A DNA stretch of 64,000 bases from Actinomadura citrea. Its GTDB lineage: Bacteria; Actinomycetota; Actinomycetes; Streptosporangiales; Streptosporangiaceae. A program made the position numbers and the translations under genes. The first letter of the stretch is position 1, and every line of letters starts with the position of its first letter. Below, piece after piece: positions 52,232 through 60,434 of the stretch. The notes under the pieces are model-generated. The model did no database searches and was not told the DNA's origin. It worked only from the letters and a program-made list of their open reading frames with translations. The DNA lies in assembly GCF_013409045.1 (NCBI RefSeq), contig NZ_JACCBT010000001.1, positions 7,976,669-8,040,668 on the forward strand. Direction: 5' to 3'.

Positions 52232-52950
52232 AGCGGACGGCGCTGGTGACCGGCGCCGCGCACGGGCTCGGCGCCATGGCGGCGCGCCGGCTGGCCGCGG
52301 CGGCGTGGGACGTGGTCGCGGTGGACGTGGACGAGCTCGGCCTCGCCAAGACGGCGCAGCGCTCCCCCAACACGCACGTGCGTGTGTGCGACGTCACCGA
52401 CCCCGACGCCGTGGCGCAGGTGCTGGCGATGACGGGCCCGGTGCACCGCGTCGTCCACGCCGCGTCCGCCGCGCCGTCCGGGCCGGTTCTGGCGCTGCCC
52501 CTCGGCGAGATGGAGGACGTCCTGCGGAGGAACGTCCTCGGCACCGTCAACGTCGTCCAGGCCACGCTGCCGGGGATGCTGGAACGTTCGGCCCGGTCCC
52601 CGGAGCGGAGCGCCGGCGGAGCGGAAAGGCCCGGGTCGAACCCGCCCTCGCCAGGGGATATGGAGGGTCGCCCCCCACAGGGACGGGCCGGGGAGGTGTT
52701 CCTCTGCCCGGACGCCTCCGGCCCGCCCGCGAGCCCGTCCGCCGCCGCCGTGGCCGCCTACGCCGACGCGCTGTGGGCCGAGCACGGCGGGCGGGGCGTG
52801 ACGCTGCGCTGCGTCCACGCCGCGGCCGGGACGCCGCACGGCCTCGTCCTCGACGCGATGGACCGCTCGCTCGCGCGCCCCGCCCGGGGCGTCCACGTAC
52901 GGGTCCGGCCGGCGCGCCGACCGTTCCCGGCGGCGCTCGCCCGACGCTGA
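52228..52950 (+). CDS. Degenerate short-chain dehydrogenase/reductase
   Basis: 240 residues. The nucleotide-binding start is intact: ALVTGAAHGLGAMAARRLAA (TGxxxGxG), and the Asn helix VLRRNVLGTVNVV is kept. The NNAG-like strand is HAASAAP, and the active-site Tyr-x3-Lys is replaced (PSAAA at the aligned place). Between them, about residues 118-155 are a low-complexity Ser/Gly/Pro insert (RSPERSAGGAERPG). It is shorter than usual and would bind NAD(P) but lack catalysis, possibly a partner of the coupled ADC-like protein. Confidence 0.7.
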   Translation: MKRTALVTGAAHGLGAMAARRLAAAAWDVVAVDVDELGLAKTAQRSPNTHVRVCDVTDPDAVAQVLAMTGPVHRVVHAASAAPSGPVLALPLGEMEDVLRRNVLGTVNVVQATLPGMLERSARSPERSAGGAERPGSNPPSPGDMEGRPPQGRAGEVFLCPDASGPPASPSAAAVAAYADALWAEHGGRGVTLRCVHAAAGTPHGLVLDAMDRSLARPARGVHVRVRPARRPFPAALARR

Positions 52951-52991
52951 ACGTCGTCGGAACCGCATAAGCTGTCTCTTCGCCATCGGGG

Positions 52992-53012
52992 TGCCGGGGG
53001 ATGTCCCCGGCA
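52992..53012 (+). promoter_or_regulatory. Hairpin in the leader of the HelD-type gene
   Basis: Perfect 8-bp stem TGCCGGGG / CCCCGGCA with loop GATGT, 26 bases before the ATG of the helicase gene. No T-run follows; it could be a transcript leader structure or a regulator site. Confidence 0.35.
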
Positions 53013-53038
53013 GGACACACGCGCGAGGAGTAGCCTGC

Positions 53039-55486
53039 ATGTCTTCCCAGGTCAACGGGCGGCCGACCGGTCCCGGCGGCACGGTGAAGGACCGGGAGAT
53101 CGCCGTCGAACAGCGCTACGTCGACACCGCCTACGCGCGGCTGGAGGAGATGCGCGCGGACGCCCAGGCCATGATCCGCGAGGGCTACCGCCAGTCGCTC
53201 GCCGGCACCAAGGCCTCGCTCGTGGACCGTGACGCGATGGTCCACCAGGCGGCCCTGCGCGTCCAGGCCCTCGACGTCGCCGACGACGGCCTGGTGTTCG
53301 GCCGGCTCGACCTGGCCTCCCGCGAGGCCCGCTACATCGGCCGCGTCGGCGTCCGCACCAGCGAGCACGACTCCCTCGTCATCGACTGGCGGGCGCCCGC
53401 CGCCGAGGACTTCTACCGCGCCACCCCCGAGGACCCGCGCGGCGTCGTGCGCCGCCGGGTGCTGCACTCGCGCGGCCACACCGTGGTCGACCTGGAGGAC
53501 GACCTGCTCGACCCGGAGGCGGCCGACGGGATGACCGTCGTCGGCGACGGCGCGTTCCTCGCCTCGCTCGCCCGCACCCGCGAGGGCGCGATGCGCGACA
53601 TCGTCGCGACGATCCAGCGGGAGCAGGACGAGGTGATCCGCGCGCCCGCCGACGGGACGGTCCTGGTGCGCGGCGCCCCCGGCACCGGCAAGACCGCCGT
53701 GGCGCTGCACCGCGTCGCCTACCTGCTGTTCCGGCACCGCCGCCGGTTCGGGTCCCGCGGCGTCCTCGTCGTCGGCCCGAACCGCCGGTTCACCGCCTAC
53801 ATCGAGCGGGTGCTGCCCTCGCTCGGCGAGGGCTCGGCGACCCTCCGCTCGCTCGGCGACCTCGTCGACGGCGCCACCGCGACCGTCCACGACACACCGC
53901 GACTCGCCCGCGTCAAGGGCGCGGAGGCGATGGTGACGGTGCTGCGGCGCGCCGTGGCCGACCACGCCCCCGGCGCCCCGGACGAACTGCGCGTGGTGTT
54001 CAAGGGCGTCGTCGTCACCCTCGACCGCGCCCGCCTCGACCGCATCAGGAACGAGGTCCACCGGCGCAGCCGCGGCAGCGTGAACGCGGCGCGCGGCCGG
54101 GCCGCGGAGATGCTCCTGGACGCCCTCTGGCGCCGCTTCGCCGAGATCGGGGGCCCCGAGGCGGCCGAGGCCGAGGAGGGCGCCGAGGCGGGCCTGTGGA
54201 ACGCGATCCTCGCCGCCGACGGACTGGCCTCCCTCGACGAGGAGCCCGCGCGCGGCAACGGCGCCGGCAACGGCGACCCGAAGCGCGCCCAGTTCGACGC
54301 GCGGGTCCGCGAGCAGCGCGCGTTCACCGACTTCCTCGTCGCCTGGTGGCCGATCCGCCGCCCGCTGGACGTGCTGCGCTCGCTCGGCGACCCGGCCCGG
54401 CTCCGCGGCGCCGCCGGACGCGACCTCGACCGCGCCGACGTCGAGCCGCTCGCCGCGTCCTGGGCCGGCGACGGCGCGCCGCTCAGCTACCAGGACGTCG
54501 CGCTGCTGGACGAGCTCGACGCGCTGCTCGGCGCCCCGCCCCGCCCGTCCCGCCGCCGCAGGCCACCGTCCGAGGACGACCCGTTCGTCGTGGACGGCGT
54601 CAACATCCTCACCGGCGAGGAGGTCGTGGACGAGACGTGGGAACCGGAGATGCAGGAGCTCACCACGTCCATGGAGCGGCTTGAGCGCTCCCGGCGGGTG
54701 GACGACGGCGTGGTCGAGGAGCGTCCCGAGTACGCGCACCTCGTCGTGGACGAGGCGCAGGACCTGTCCCCCATGCAGTGGCGGATGCTCGGCCGCCGCG
54801 GCCGCCAGGCGAGCTGGACGATCGTCGAGGACCCCGCCCAGAGCGCCTGGGAGGACCTGGCCGCCGCCCGCCGGGCCATGGAGGCCGCGCTCGGCGGCGA
54901 GCGCCCCGCGTCCCGGGGCCGCCGCCGGAACCGCAAGGCGCCCCCTCCCCGCGCCCGGCACGAGTACGAGCTGACCACGAACTACCGCAACTCCACCGAG
55001 ATCGCCGCGGTCTCCGCGCGGGTGCTCGCCCGCGCGCTGCCCGAGGCCAGGCCCGCCCGCGCCGTCCGCACGTCCGGGATCGAGCCGGTCGTCCGGGTCG
55101 TCCCCGAACCCGATCTCGGTCCCGCCGCCCGCGCCGCCGTCGAGGAGCTGCTCGACCAGGTCGAGGGCACCATCGGCCTGATCGTCCCGCTCTCCCTGGA
55201 GGAGTCCGGCGGCCAGGCCTCGCTGTTCGACGGCCCCGCCACCGCCTGGGACGCCGCCGACCGCGACCGGCTCGGCGCAGGACTGCCCGAGCGCGTCCAG
55301 GTCCTGGACGTCCTGGAGGCCAAGGGACTGGAGTTCGACGCGGCGGTCATCGTGGCGCCCGAGACCGTCGCCGCCCAGTCCCCGCGCGGGCTGCGCGTGC
55401 TGTACGTGGCGGTGTCGCGGGCCACCCAGCGCCTGACCGTCCTCACCGCCGACCCCCGCTGGAAGGACACCCTGCTCACCGGCTGA
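53039..55486 (+). CDS. HelD-type UvrD-like helicase (RNA polymerase recycling factor)
   Basis: 815 residues. N-terminal coiled segment EIAVEQRYVDTAYARLEEMRADAQAM, which in HelD reaches the RNA polymerase secondary channel, precedes a superfamily-1 helicase core: Walker A GAPGTGKTAVALHR (about residues 212-225), LVVDEAQDLSPMQWRMLGRR (Walker B and motif II), ELTTNYRNSTEIA, and the C-terminal LEAKGLEFDAAVIV ... LYVAVSRATQRLTVL. It would release stalled RNA polymerase using ATP; some actinobacterial forms (HelR) confer rifamycin tolerance. An Arg-rich insert lies near residue 630 (PASRGRRRNRKAPPP). GAGGAG precedes the ATG. Confidence 0.86.
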   Translation: MSSQVNGRPTGPGGTVKDREIAVEQRYVDTAYARLEEMRADAQAMIREGYRQSLAGTKASLVDRDAMVHQAALRVQALDVADDGLVFGRLDLASREARYIGRVGVRTSEHDSLVIDWRAPAAEDFYRATPEDPRGVVRRRVLHSRGHTVVDLEDDLLDPEAADGMTVVGDGAFLASLARTREGAMRDIVATIQREQDEVIRAPADGTVLVRGAPGTGKTAVALHRVAYLLFRHRRRFGSRGVLVVGPNRRFTAYIERVLPSLGEGSATLRSLGDLVDGATATVHDTPRLARVKGAEAMVTVLRRAVADHAPGAPDELRVVFKGVVVTLDRARLDRIRNEVHRRSRGSVNAARGRAAEMLLDALWRRFAEIGGPEAAEAEEGAEAGLWNAILAADGLASLDEEPARGNGAGNGDPKRAQFDARVREQRAFTDFLVAWWPIRRPLDVLRSLGDPARLRGAAGRDLDRADVEPLAASWAGDGAPLSYQDVALLDELDALLGAPPRPSRRRRPPSEDDPFVVDGVNILTGEEVVDETWEPEMQELTTSMERLERSRRVDDGVVEERPEYAHLVVDEAQDLSPMQWRMLGRRGRQASWTIVEDPAQSAWEDLAAARRAMEAALGGERPASRGRRRNRKAPPPRARHEYELTTNYRNSTEIAAVSARVLARALPEARPARAVRTSGIEPVVRVVPEPDLGPAARAAVEELLDQVEGTIGLIVPLSLEESGGQASLFDGPATAWDAADRDRLGAGLPERVQVLDVLEAKGLEFDAAVIVAPETVAAQSPRGLRVLYVAVSRATQRLTVLTADPRWKDTLLTG

Positions 55487-55555
55487 CGGGGCCTCCGCCG
55501 ATCCCCTCCGGGGTTAGGCTGACGCTGCCCCATCCGCACGGGTGAACGGAGATCG

Positions 55556-56194
55556 ATGAGCGGCCGCAATCCCGCACCCAGGCGCAGCTATGCGGGCCGG
55601 TCGGCCGAGGAGCGGCGCGCGGAGCGGCGCGACCGGCTGCTGGCCGCCGGGCTCGAACTGTTCGGGACGCGCGGCTACGCGGCGACGTCCATCGAACGGC
55701 TGTGCGCGACGGCGAGCGTGTCGACCCGCAACTTCTACGAGGAGTTCTCCGGGCGCGAGGAGCTGCTCACCACGCTGCACCGCGGCATCAACGAGCGCGC
55801 CGCCGAGGCCGTCTCCGCCGCGTACGCGCAGGCGGCGGACGCCGGCTTCCCGGCCCGCGTCGAGGGCGCCGTCCGCGCGTTCGTCACCGTCACCGCGAGC
55901 GACCCGCGCTGGGCCCGCATCGCGTTCGTCGAGGTGATCGGCGTCAGCGCCGGCCTGGAGCGGCACCGCTTCCGCTGGCGCGGCCAGTGGGAGGACGCGA
56001 TGCTCGCGATGGTCCGCGAGGCCGCCGCCCGCGGCGAGGCCGTCGACCGCGACCATCGCCTCACGATGATCGCCGTCATCGGCGCAGTGAACAACCTCGT
56101 CCACCACTGGTCCGCCCGCGACCAGAACGTCCCCTTGGACGACATCACTGCCGAACTGACCCACCTCATCGTGGCCGCAGTGACGAACCCCTAG
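55556..56194 (+). CDS. TetR/AcrR-family transcriptional regulator
   Basis: 212 residues. N-terminal helix-turn-helix (about residues 25-70, RDRLLAAGLELFGTRGYAATSIERLCATASVSTRNFYEEFSGREELL) is typical TetR; the C-terminal all-helical ligand domain is generic. Its target is unknown; it lies 70 bases after the helicase gene and could govern either neighbouring operon. It converges with the GT2 gene, and the two stop codons share CTAG. Confidence 0.88.
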   Translation: MSGRNPAPRRSYAGRSAEERRAERRDRLLAAGLELFGTRGYAATSIERLCATASVSTRNFYEEFSGREELLTTLHRGINERAAEAVSAAYAQAADAGFPARVEGAVRAFVTVTASDPRWARIAFVEVIGVSAGLERHRFRWRGQWEDAMLAMVREAAARGEAVDRDHRLTMIAVIGAVNNLVHHWSARDQNVPLDDITAELTHLIVAAVTNP

Positions 56195-57072
56195 ATGATC
56201 GGGGGCCTGCCTGTGCGGGTCATGCGCCAGGCGGTGCGGTAGGAGATGGGGCGGCGGGGGCCGGCGGGCTTGCGCCAGCCCTCCAGGAAGCCCTTGAACC
56301 AGGGTTTGAGGGCGCTCGGCTTGCGCTCGCGCAGGACGGTCATGCCGACCCACACGGCGAGGTAGGTGAGCGCCAGGGGCCACGGCAGGTTGCGGCGGGC
56401 CAGCCACACGCGGTTGCGGGCGTTGTAGCGGTAGAACATGGCGTGCCGCGTCGGCAGGACGGCGGGGTGGAACATCACCGCCGAGGCGTCGTAGACGATG
56501 CGGTAGCCGGCGTTGAGGATCTGCCAGGCGAGGTCGGTCTCCTCGTGGGCGTAGAAGAAGTCCTCCGGGAGGCCGCCGCCGGCGTCGAACGCGGCGCGCC
56601 GCATCGCGCAGGCGCCGCCGAGGAACGTGGTGGCGGCGGACGAGCGCTCCGGGTCGCCCGCGCGCAGCCGGGGGACGTGGCGGCGCTCGCCGCGCCCGCC
56701 CTCGGGGTCGCGGACGCGGAACGAGACGACGCCGAGGTCGGGTTCGGCGGAGAAGCGGTCGCGCAGATGGGCGCCGAGGCGGGGCGAGCGGTACCAGCCG
56801 TCGTCGTCCAAAAACAGGATGACGTCGCCGCAGGACGCCTCCACGCCGCGGTTGCGGCCCCCCGGGATGCCGAGGTTCTTCGGGAGGCTGAGGGTCTTGA
56901 CGCGCTCGTCGTCGAACGGCGGCGCGCCCGCCGCCTCGCCGACGGGGTCGGCGCCGTTGCCGACGAGGACGACCTCGACGTCCACGTGCTCCTGCTCCAG
57001 GGCGCTGCTGACGGCGCGGGCGAGCTCCTCCGGCCGGTTGCCCATGGTGAGGACGACGACGGACAGTTTCAC
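56191..57072 (-). CDS. GT2-family glycosyltransferase, last gene of the G1P-dehydrogenase operon
   Basis: 293 residues. LSVVVLTMGNRPEELARAVSSAL, LVGNGADPV, LSLPKNLGIPGGRNRGVEAS, ILFLDDDGWYRS (DxD) and DFFYAHEETDLAWQILNAGYRIVYD are GT2 motifs of the rhamnosyl/WcaA type; a C-terminal amphipathic or membrane segment follows (LALTYLAVWVGMTVL). It overlaps the phosphatidyltransferase gene upstream by four bases (GTGA). It may glycosylate the product made by the operon. Confidence 0.86.
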   Translation of the reverse strand: MKLSVVVLTMGNRPEELARAVSSALEQEHVDVEVVLVGNGADPVGEAAGAPPFDDERVKTLSLPKNLGIPGGRNRGVEASCGDVILFLDDDGWYRSPRLGAHLRDRFSAEPDLGVVSFRVRDPEGGRGERRHVPRLRAGDPERSSAATTFLGGACAMRRAAFDAGGGLPEDFFYAHEETDLAWQILNAGYRIVYDASAVMFHPAVLPTRHAMFYRYNARNRVWLARRNLPWPLALTYLAVWVGMTVLRERKPSALKPWFKGFLEGWRKPAGPRRPISYRTAWRMTRTGRPPII

Positions 57073-57971
57073 TTCAGCCTCCGGGAGGCCAGGATGCTGA
57101 CCAGGTGCAGCAGGGTCTGGAGGACGGCGACGGCGGCGACCGCGACCATCAGGACGCGGACCGCGACGGGGTCGTCCCCGCCCGTGAGCGTGTCGATCAC
57201 GGCGGCGGCGAGGATCAGCAGCGACAGCTCGACCGCGCCGATGATGCGGTGGAAGCGCAGCATGGACGCCGCCTGCCGGGCCAGCGCGATGCCGGTGGAG
57301 CGGGGCCGCAGCGCGCGGTCGCCGCCGGTCGGGTCGGCGGGCAGCCCGGACTTGGCGCGGGCGACGACGACGTTGTCGGTCTCCGCCTTGATCAGCGCGG
57401 CGCCGAGGGCGGCGAGCAGGCCGAGCTCGACCCAGCCGCCGTTCTCCCAGCCGCCCTGCGCCATGAAGCCGAGCCCGGCGAGCAGCGACACCTCCGACAG
57501 GTAGTGGCCGATCCGGTCGAGGAACACCCCGGCGACCGACGTCTGCCGCAGGTAGCGGGCGACCTCTCCGTCGACGCAGTCGAGCAGCAGGTAGACCTGG
57601 ATGAGGAACGCGCCGGCGAGCGCCGTCCACAGCGGGTCGGCGGGCAGCGACACCGCGACGCCGGCGAGGACGCCGCTGAGCATCATCATGTAGGTCAGCT
57701 GGTTGGGGCTGAACCCGAGCCGCAGCGCGATCCACCCGAAGAACGGGGACAGGTCGCGCATGTAGAGGCGGCCCGCCCAGTGCTCCTCGTTGCGCCGGTC
57801 CTTCAGACCGGGCGGCTGGCCGTACCGGCGGATGTCGGCGATCCGCGCACCCTTGCGGTGCGGCCGGTGGTCGCCGCCCGGGGGCTCGGCGCCGCCGGAT
57901 GGTTCGGGGGAGCCGGGGGGCTGCGGGGGTGGGTTCTGCCCGGACAGCTCAGCCTCCATGGGCCTGGACAT
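57069..57971 (-). CDS. CDP-alcohol phosphatidyltransferase, variant catalytic motif
   Basis: 300 residues: a 60-residue Pro/Gly-rich leader, then a helical membrane domain. Motif residues D131, D134, G135, A138, R139, G148 and D152 are present (DCVDGEVARYLRQ ... FLDRIGH), but the fourth Asp is His156. The enzyme should exchange CMP on a CDP-alcohol for a second alcohol. Substrates are inferred from the operon: the product of the upstream nucleotidyltransferase. Its start lies 23 bases inside the dehydrogenase gene, so translation is coupled. Confidence 0.86.
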   Translation of the reverse strand: MSRPMEAELSGQNPPPQPPGSPEPSGGAEPPGGDHRPHRKGARIADIRRYGQPPGLKDRRNEEHWAGRLYMRDLSPFFGWIALRLGFSPNQLTYMMMLSGVLAGVAVSLPADPLWTALAGAFLIQVYLLLDCVDGEVARYLRQTSVAGVFLDRIGHYLSEVSLLAGLGFMAQGGWENGGWVELGLLAALGAALIKAETDNVVVARAKSGLPADPTGGDRALRPRSTGIALARQAASMLRFHRIIGAVELSLLILAAAVIDTLTGGDDPVAVRVLMVAVAAVAVLQTLLHLVSILASRRLK

Positions 57972-59022
57972 ACTCGTGCACCGCCTTGCGCGTCTCGTCC
58001 TCGTCGAGGCTGAGGTGTTCCAAGATCGTATAGCGGCCGGGGCGGGTCTGCGGGGCGTACCGCACCGCCTCCGCGAACTGCTCGGGGGACAGCCCGATGT
58101 CGGCCGGGAACCGGGGCAGTCCGTGCCGTCCGAGGCAGGTGAGGATCTCTTCGAGCCGCTCGTGCCCCGTGCCGAGCCGGGTGGCGCGCAGGTGGTAGCA
58201 GAACGCGGCGCCGATCCCGGCCAGTTCGCCGTGGTTGGCGGTGTCGGGGAAGAGGTGGTCGATCGCGTGCAGGATCTCGTGGTCGCCGCCGGACGCCGGG
58301 CGGGAGTCCCCGGCGAACGCCATCGCCATCCCCGACAGCACGAGCCCCTCGGCGAGGACGGTCAGGAACCGGTCCGAGTCGATCGAGCCGGGCTGGTGCA
58401 GCAGGGCCTCGGCGGCGGTGCGCGCCACGGTGAGCGCCATCCGGTCGACCCGCTCGCCGGTCTCCTCGGCGGCGAGGAGCCAGTCGTCCACGGCGGAGAA
58501 GTTGCTCACCACGTCGCCGATCCCGGCCCGGACGAGCCGGTCGGGCGCGGCGTGCACGTAGTCGAGGTCGACGATCATCGCCAGCGGCATCACGACGCCG
58601 AACGAGCCCTTGCCCTTGTCGTGGACGAGGGAGGCGACCGGCGAGCAGATCCCGTCGTGCGACAGGTTCGTGGCGACCGACACCATCGGGATGCCCGACA
58701 GCGTCGCCGCGTACTTGGTGGCGTCGATGGTCCGGCCGCCGCCGATGCCGACGACCGCCTCGTAGGACCCGGCGCGCAGCCGGGACCCCAGGTCGACCGC
58801 CGCGTCCACGGTGCCGCCCGCGACGTGGAACACCTCGCAGGCCGACAGGGACGGTCGGACGTGCTCGGCGATCTGGTCGCCCTGGCCGGGGCCGACGGCG
58901 ATCGCGACGCGGCCCTCGGTGACGATCCGCCTGTCGGCGAGCAGTTCGCCCAGGGTCGCCACGGCTCCGCGCCGCACGTCGATGGAGAGCGGCGCGGTCA
59001 GCATCCGCGTCAGCAGGGGCAT
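57949..59022 (-). CDS. sn-Glycerol-1-phosphate dehydrogenase-like enzyme (AraM/EgsA family)
   Basis: 357 residues, iron/zinc-containing alcohol-dehydrogenase superfamily. Nucleotide loop VVGIGGGRTIDATKYAA; metal residues in GIGDVVSNFSAVDDW, SRPASGGDHEILH and ANHGELAGIGAAF, exactly the G1PDH/AraM signature set. The family reduces dihydroxyacetone phosphate to sn-glycerol 1-phosphate, the enantiomer used in archaeal lipids. A related 2-deoxy-scyllo-inosose or dehydroquinate synthase-like reaction is less likely. It is 30 bases after the nucleotidyltransferase gene. Confidence 0.82.
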   Translation of the reverse strand: MPLLTRMLTAPLSIDVRRGAVATLGELLADRRIVTEGRVAIAVGPGQGDQIAEHVRPSLSACEVFHVAGGTVDAAVDLGSRLRAGSYEAVVGIGGGRTIDATKYAATLSGIPMVSVATNLSHDGICSPVASLVHDKGKGSFGVVMPLAMIVDLDYVHAAPDRLVRAGIGDVVSNFSAVDDWLLAAEETGERVDRMALTVARTAAEALLHQPGSIDSDRFLTVLAEGLVLSGMAMAFAGDSRPASGGDHEILHAIDHLFPDTANHGELAGIGAAFCYHLRATRLGTGHERLEEILTCLGRHGLPRFPADIGLSPEQFAEAVRYAPQTRPGRYTILEHLSLDEDETRKAVHEYVQAHGG

Positions 59023-59052
59023 GGGCCTCCTCGCGTCGTGCCGGGCGTGCGG

Positions 59053-59784
59053 TCAGTAGCCCTTGGCGATCCGGCGGGCCTTCTCCAGGTCGTCGTGGTT
59101 GTCGACCTCGACCCAGTCGACCTCGCCGATGGGCGCGACGCCGATGCGGCCGCCGCGGTTCACGAGCTCCTGGTAACCGTCCTCGTAGTAGAGGTCGGGG
59201 TCGCGCTCCCAGGTGGCCTTGAGCGCGTCGGCCAGCGGCCCGGCGGCGGCCGGCTCGATCAGGGTGGCGCCGATGTACTCGCCGTTCGCGGTGGTGGGGT
59301 CCATGAGCTTGGTGATGGTCCGCAGGCGGCCCTCGGCGTCGAGGATCACCTTCATCTCCTCGTCGGCGAGAGTTTTCACGTCGTCCACCGCCAGGAGGAT
59401 GTCCGGTCCGCGGTTCGCCAATAGGGTCTTCTCGACGCCCACCGGATGGACCGTGTCGCCGTTGACCATCAGGACGCCCTTGGAGAAGTGCTCCCGAGCA
59501 AGCCACATGGAGTAGGCGTTGTTCCACTCCTCGGCCTTGTCGTTGTGGACGAGCGTGAGTGACACGCCGTACCGCTCCTCGAGGGCCGCCTTGCGCTCGC
59601 GCACCGCTTCCGCGCGGTAGCCGACGACGATCACGACGTCGGTCAGCCCGACCTCGGCGAGGTTGCCGAGGGCGATGTCGAGGATGGTGGTCTCGCCGTC
59701 CACGGGGACCAGGGCCTTGGGGAGGGTGTCGGTGTACGGCCGCAGCCTCCGGCCCGCGCCCGCCGCCAGCACCATGCCGATCAT
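59053..59784 (-). CDS. Nucleotidyltransferase (phosphocholine/inositol-1-phosphate cytidylyltransferase-like)
   Basis: 243 residues. Signature MIGMVLAAGAGRRLRPYTDTLPKALVPVDG; VVGYRAEAVRE; EEWNNAYSMWLAREHF; MVNGDTVHP (metal Asp); TKLMDPTTANGEYIGATLI; VDWVEVDNHDDLEKARRIAKGY. The N-Y-S-x-W-A/L and E-Y-I-G blocks are those of LicC-type and archaeal inositol-1-phosphate cytidylyltransferases, without a beta-helix tail. It would load CTP onto a polyol phosphate. The ATG overlaps the DUF5941 stop (ATGA). Confidence 0.84.
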   Translation of the reverse strand: MIGMVLAAGAGRRLRPYTDTLPKALVPVDGETTILDIALGNLAEVGLTDVVIVVGYRAEAVRERKAALEERYGVSLTLVHNDKAEEWNNAYSMWLAREHFSKGVLMVNGDTVHPVGVEKTLLANRGPDILLAVDDVKTLADEEMKVILDAEGRLRTITKLMDPTTANGEYIGATLIEPAAAGPLADALKATWERDPDLYYEDGYQELVNRGGRIGVAPIGEVDWVEVDNHDDLEKARRIAKGY

Positions 59785-60434
59785 GCTCTCTTCTCCCTCT
59801 CGCCGTGGGGGCCGTCCCCCACACCCCCGGACAACTTCTTCGTCAGGTCGATCGTCACTCCGCCGGCGCGGCCGTGCCGCGCCCACGTGGCGGCGCTCTC
59901 TCCGCCGGACAACACGCCAAGGTAGGCGGCCAGCGCCGCGTACGCGAACGGAAGCGGCGCGAACACCCCTGTGAAGGCGGTGAACAGCATCCGGCCCTCC
60001 CAGCCGAGCCCGGCGAGGCGGACCCACCGCGGCGGCCGGCGCCCCTGGCGGGTGCGGTAGGCGGCGTCGTAGTGGTGGAGCGCGAGAACCGTGAGCAGCA
60101 CGTAGACGAGCGGCGCCGGGACTGCCCGCGCGTCCCCCAACACGGCGAGGTAACCATACTCGATCCCGCGCAGAATGGGCGGAACCAGCCAGTCCAGCCG
60201 CCCGGCGTGCGGGCTCTCGGACGCGGGCCCGGCCAGGAGCAGCACGACGAGCGGCGCGAACACCGCCGGTTCGGGCCCGAGGCGCGTTCCGGGCTGCGGC
60301 CCCGCCGCGAGCAGGACGCCCGCGGCGGCCGCCGCGAGGACGGCGACCGGCAGCGGCGGGAGCCTTCCGCCCGCCACCCGGCCGAGGGCGTGCGACAGCG
60401 GGCCGTCGTCGCGGTACGTCCGCACGGTCGTCAT
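59781..60434 (-). CDS. DUF5941 family membrane protein
   Basis: 217 residues with four or five hydrophobic segments in the first 170 (LPVAVLAAAAAGVLLAA, AVFAPLVVLLLAG, PAPLVYVLLTVLALHHYDAAYRTRQ, FTGVFAPLPFAYAALAAYLG). HHYDAAYRTRQGRRPPRW is a conserved block. In Streptomyces this domain is found fused to nucleotidyltransferase and CDP-alcohol transferase domains; here it is a separate gene overlapping both neighbours by four bases, which supports one complex. Activity unknown. Confidence 0.75.
   Translation of the reverse strand: MTTVRTYRDDGPLSHALGRVAGGRLPPLPVAVLAAAAAGVLLAAGPQPGTRLGPEPAVFAPLVVLLLAGPASESPHAGRLDWLVPPILRGIEYGYLAVLGDARAVPAPLVYVLLTVLALHHYDAAYRTRQGRRPPRWVRLAGLGWEGRMLFTAFTGVFAPLPFAYAALAAYLGVLSGGESAATWARHGRAGGVTIDLTKKLSGGVGDGPHGEREKRA

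Noticed and set aside
52547..54961. Minus-strand open frame opposite the helicase gene
   Set aside because: Shadow of the HelD-type gene, whose Walker A and other helicase motifs are on the plus strand.
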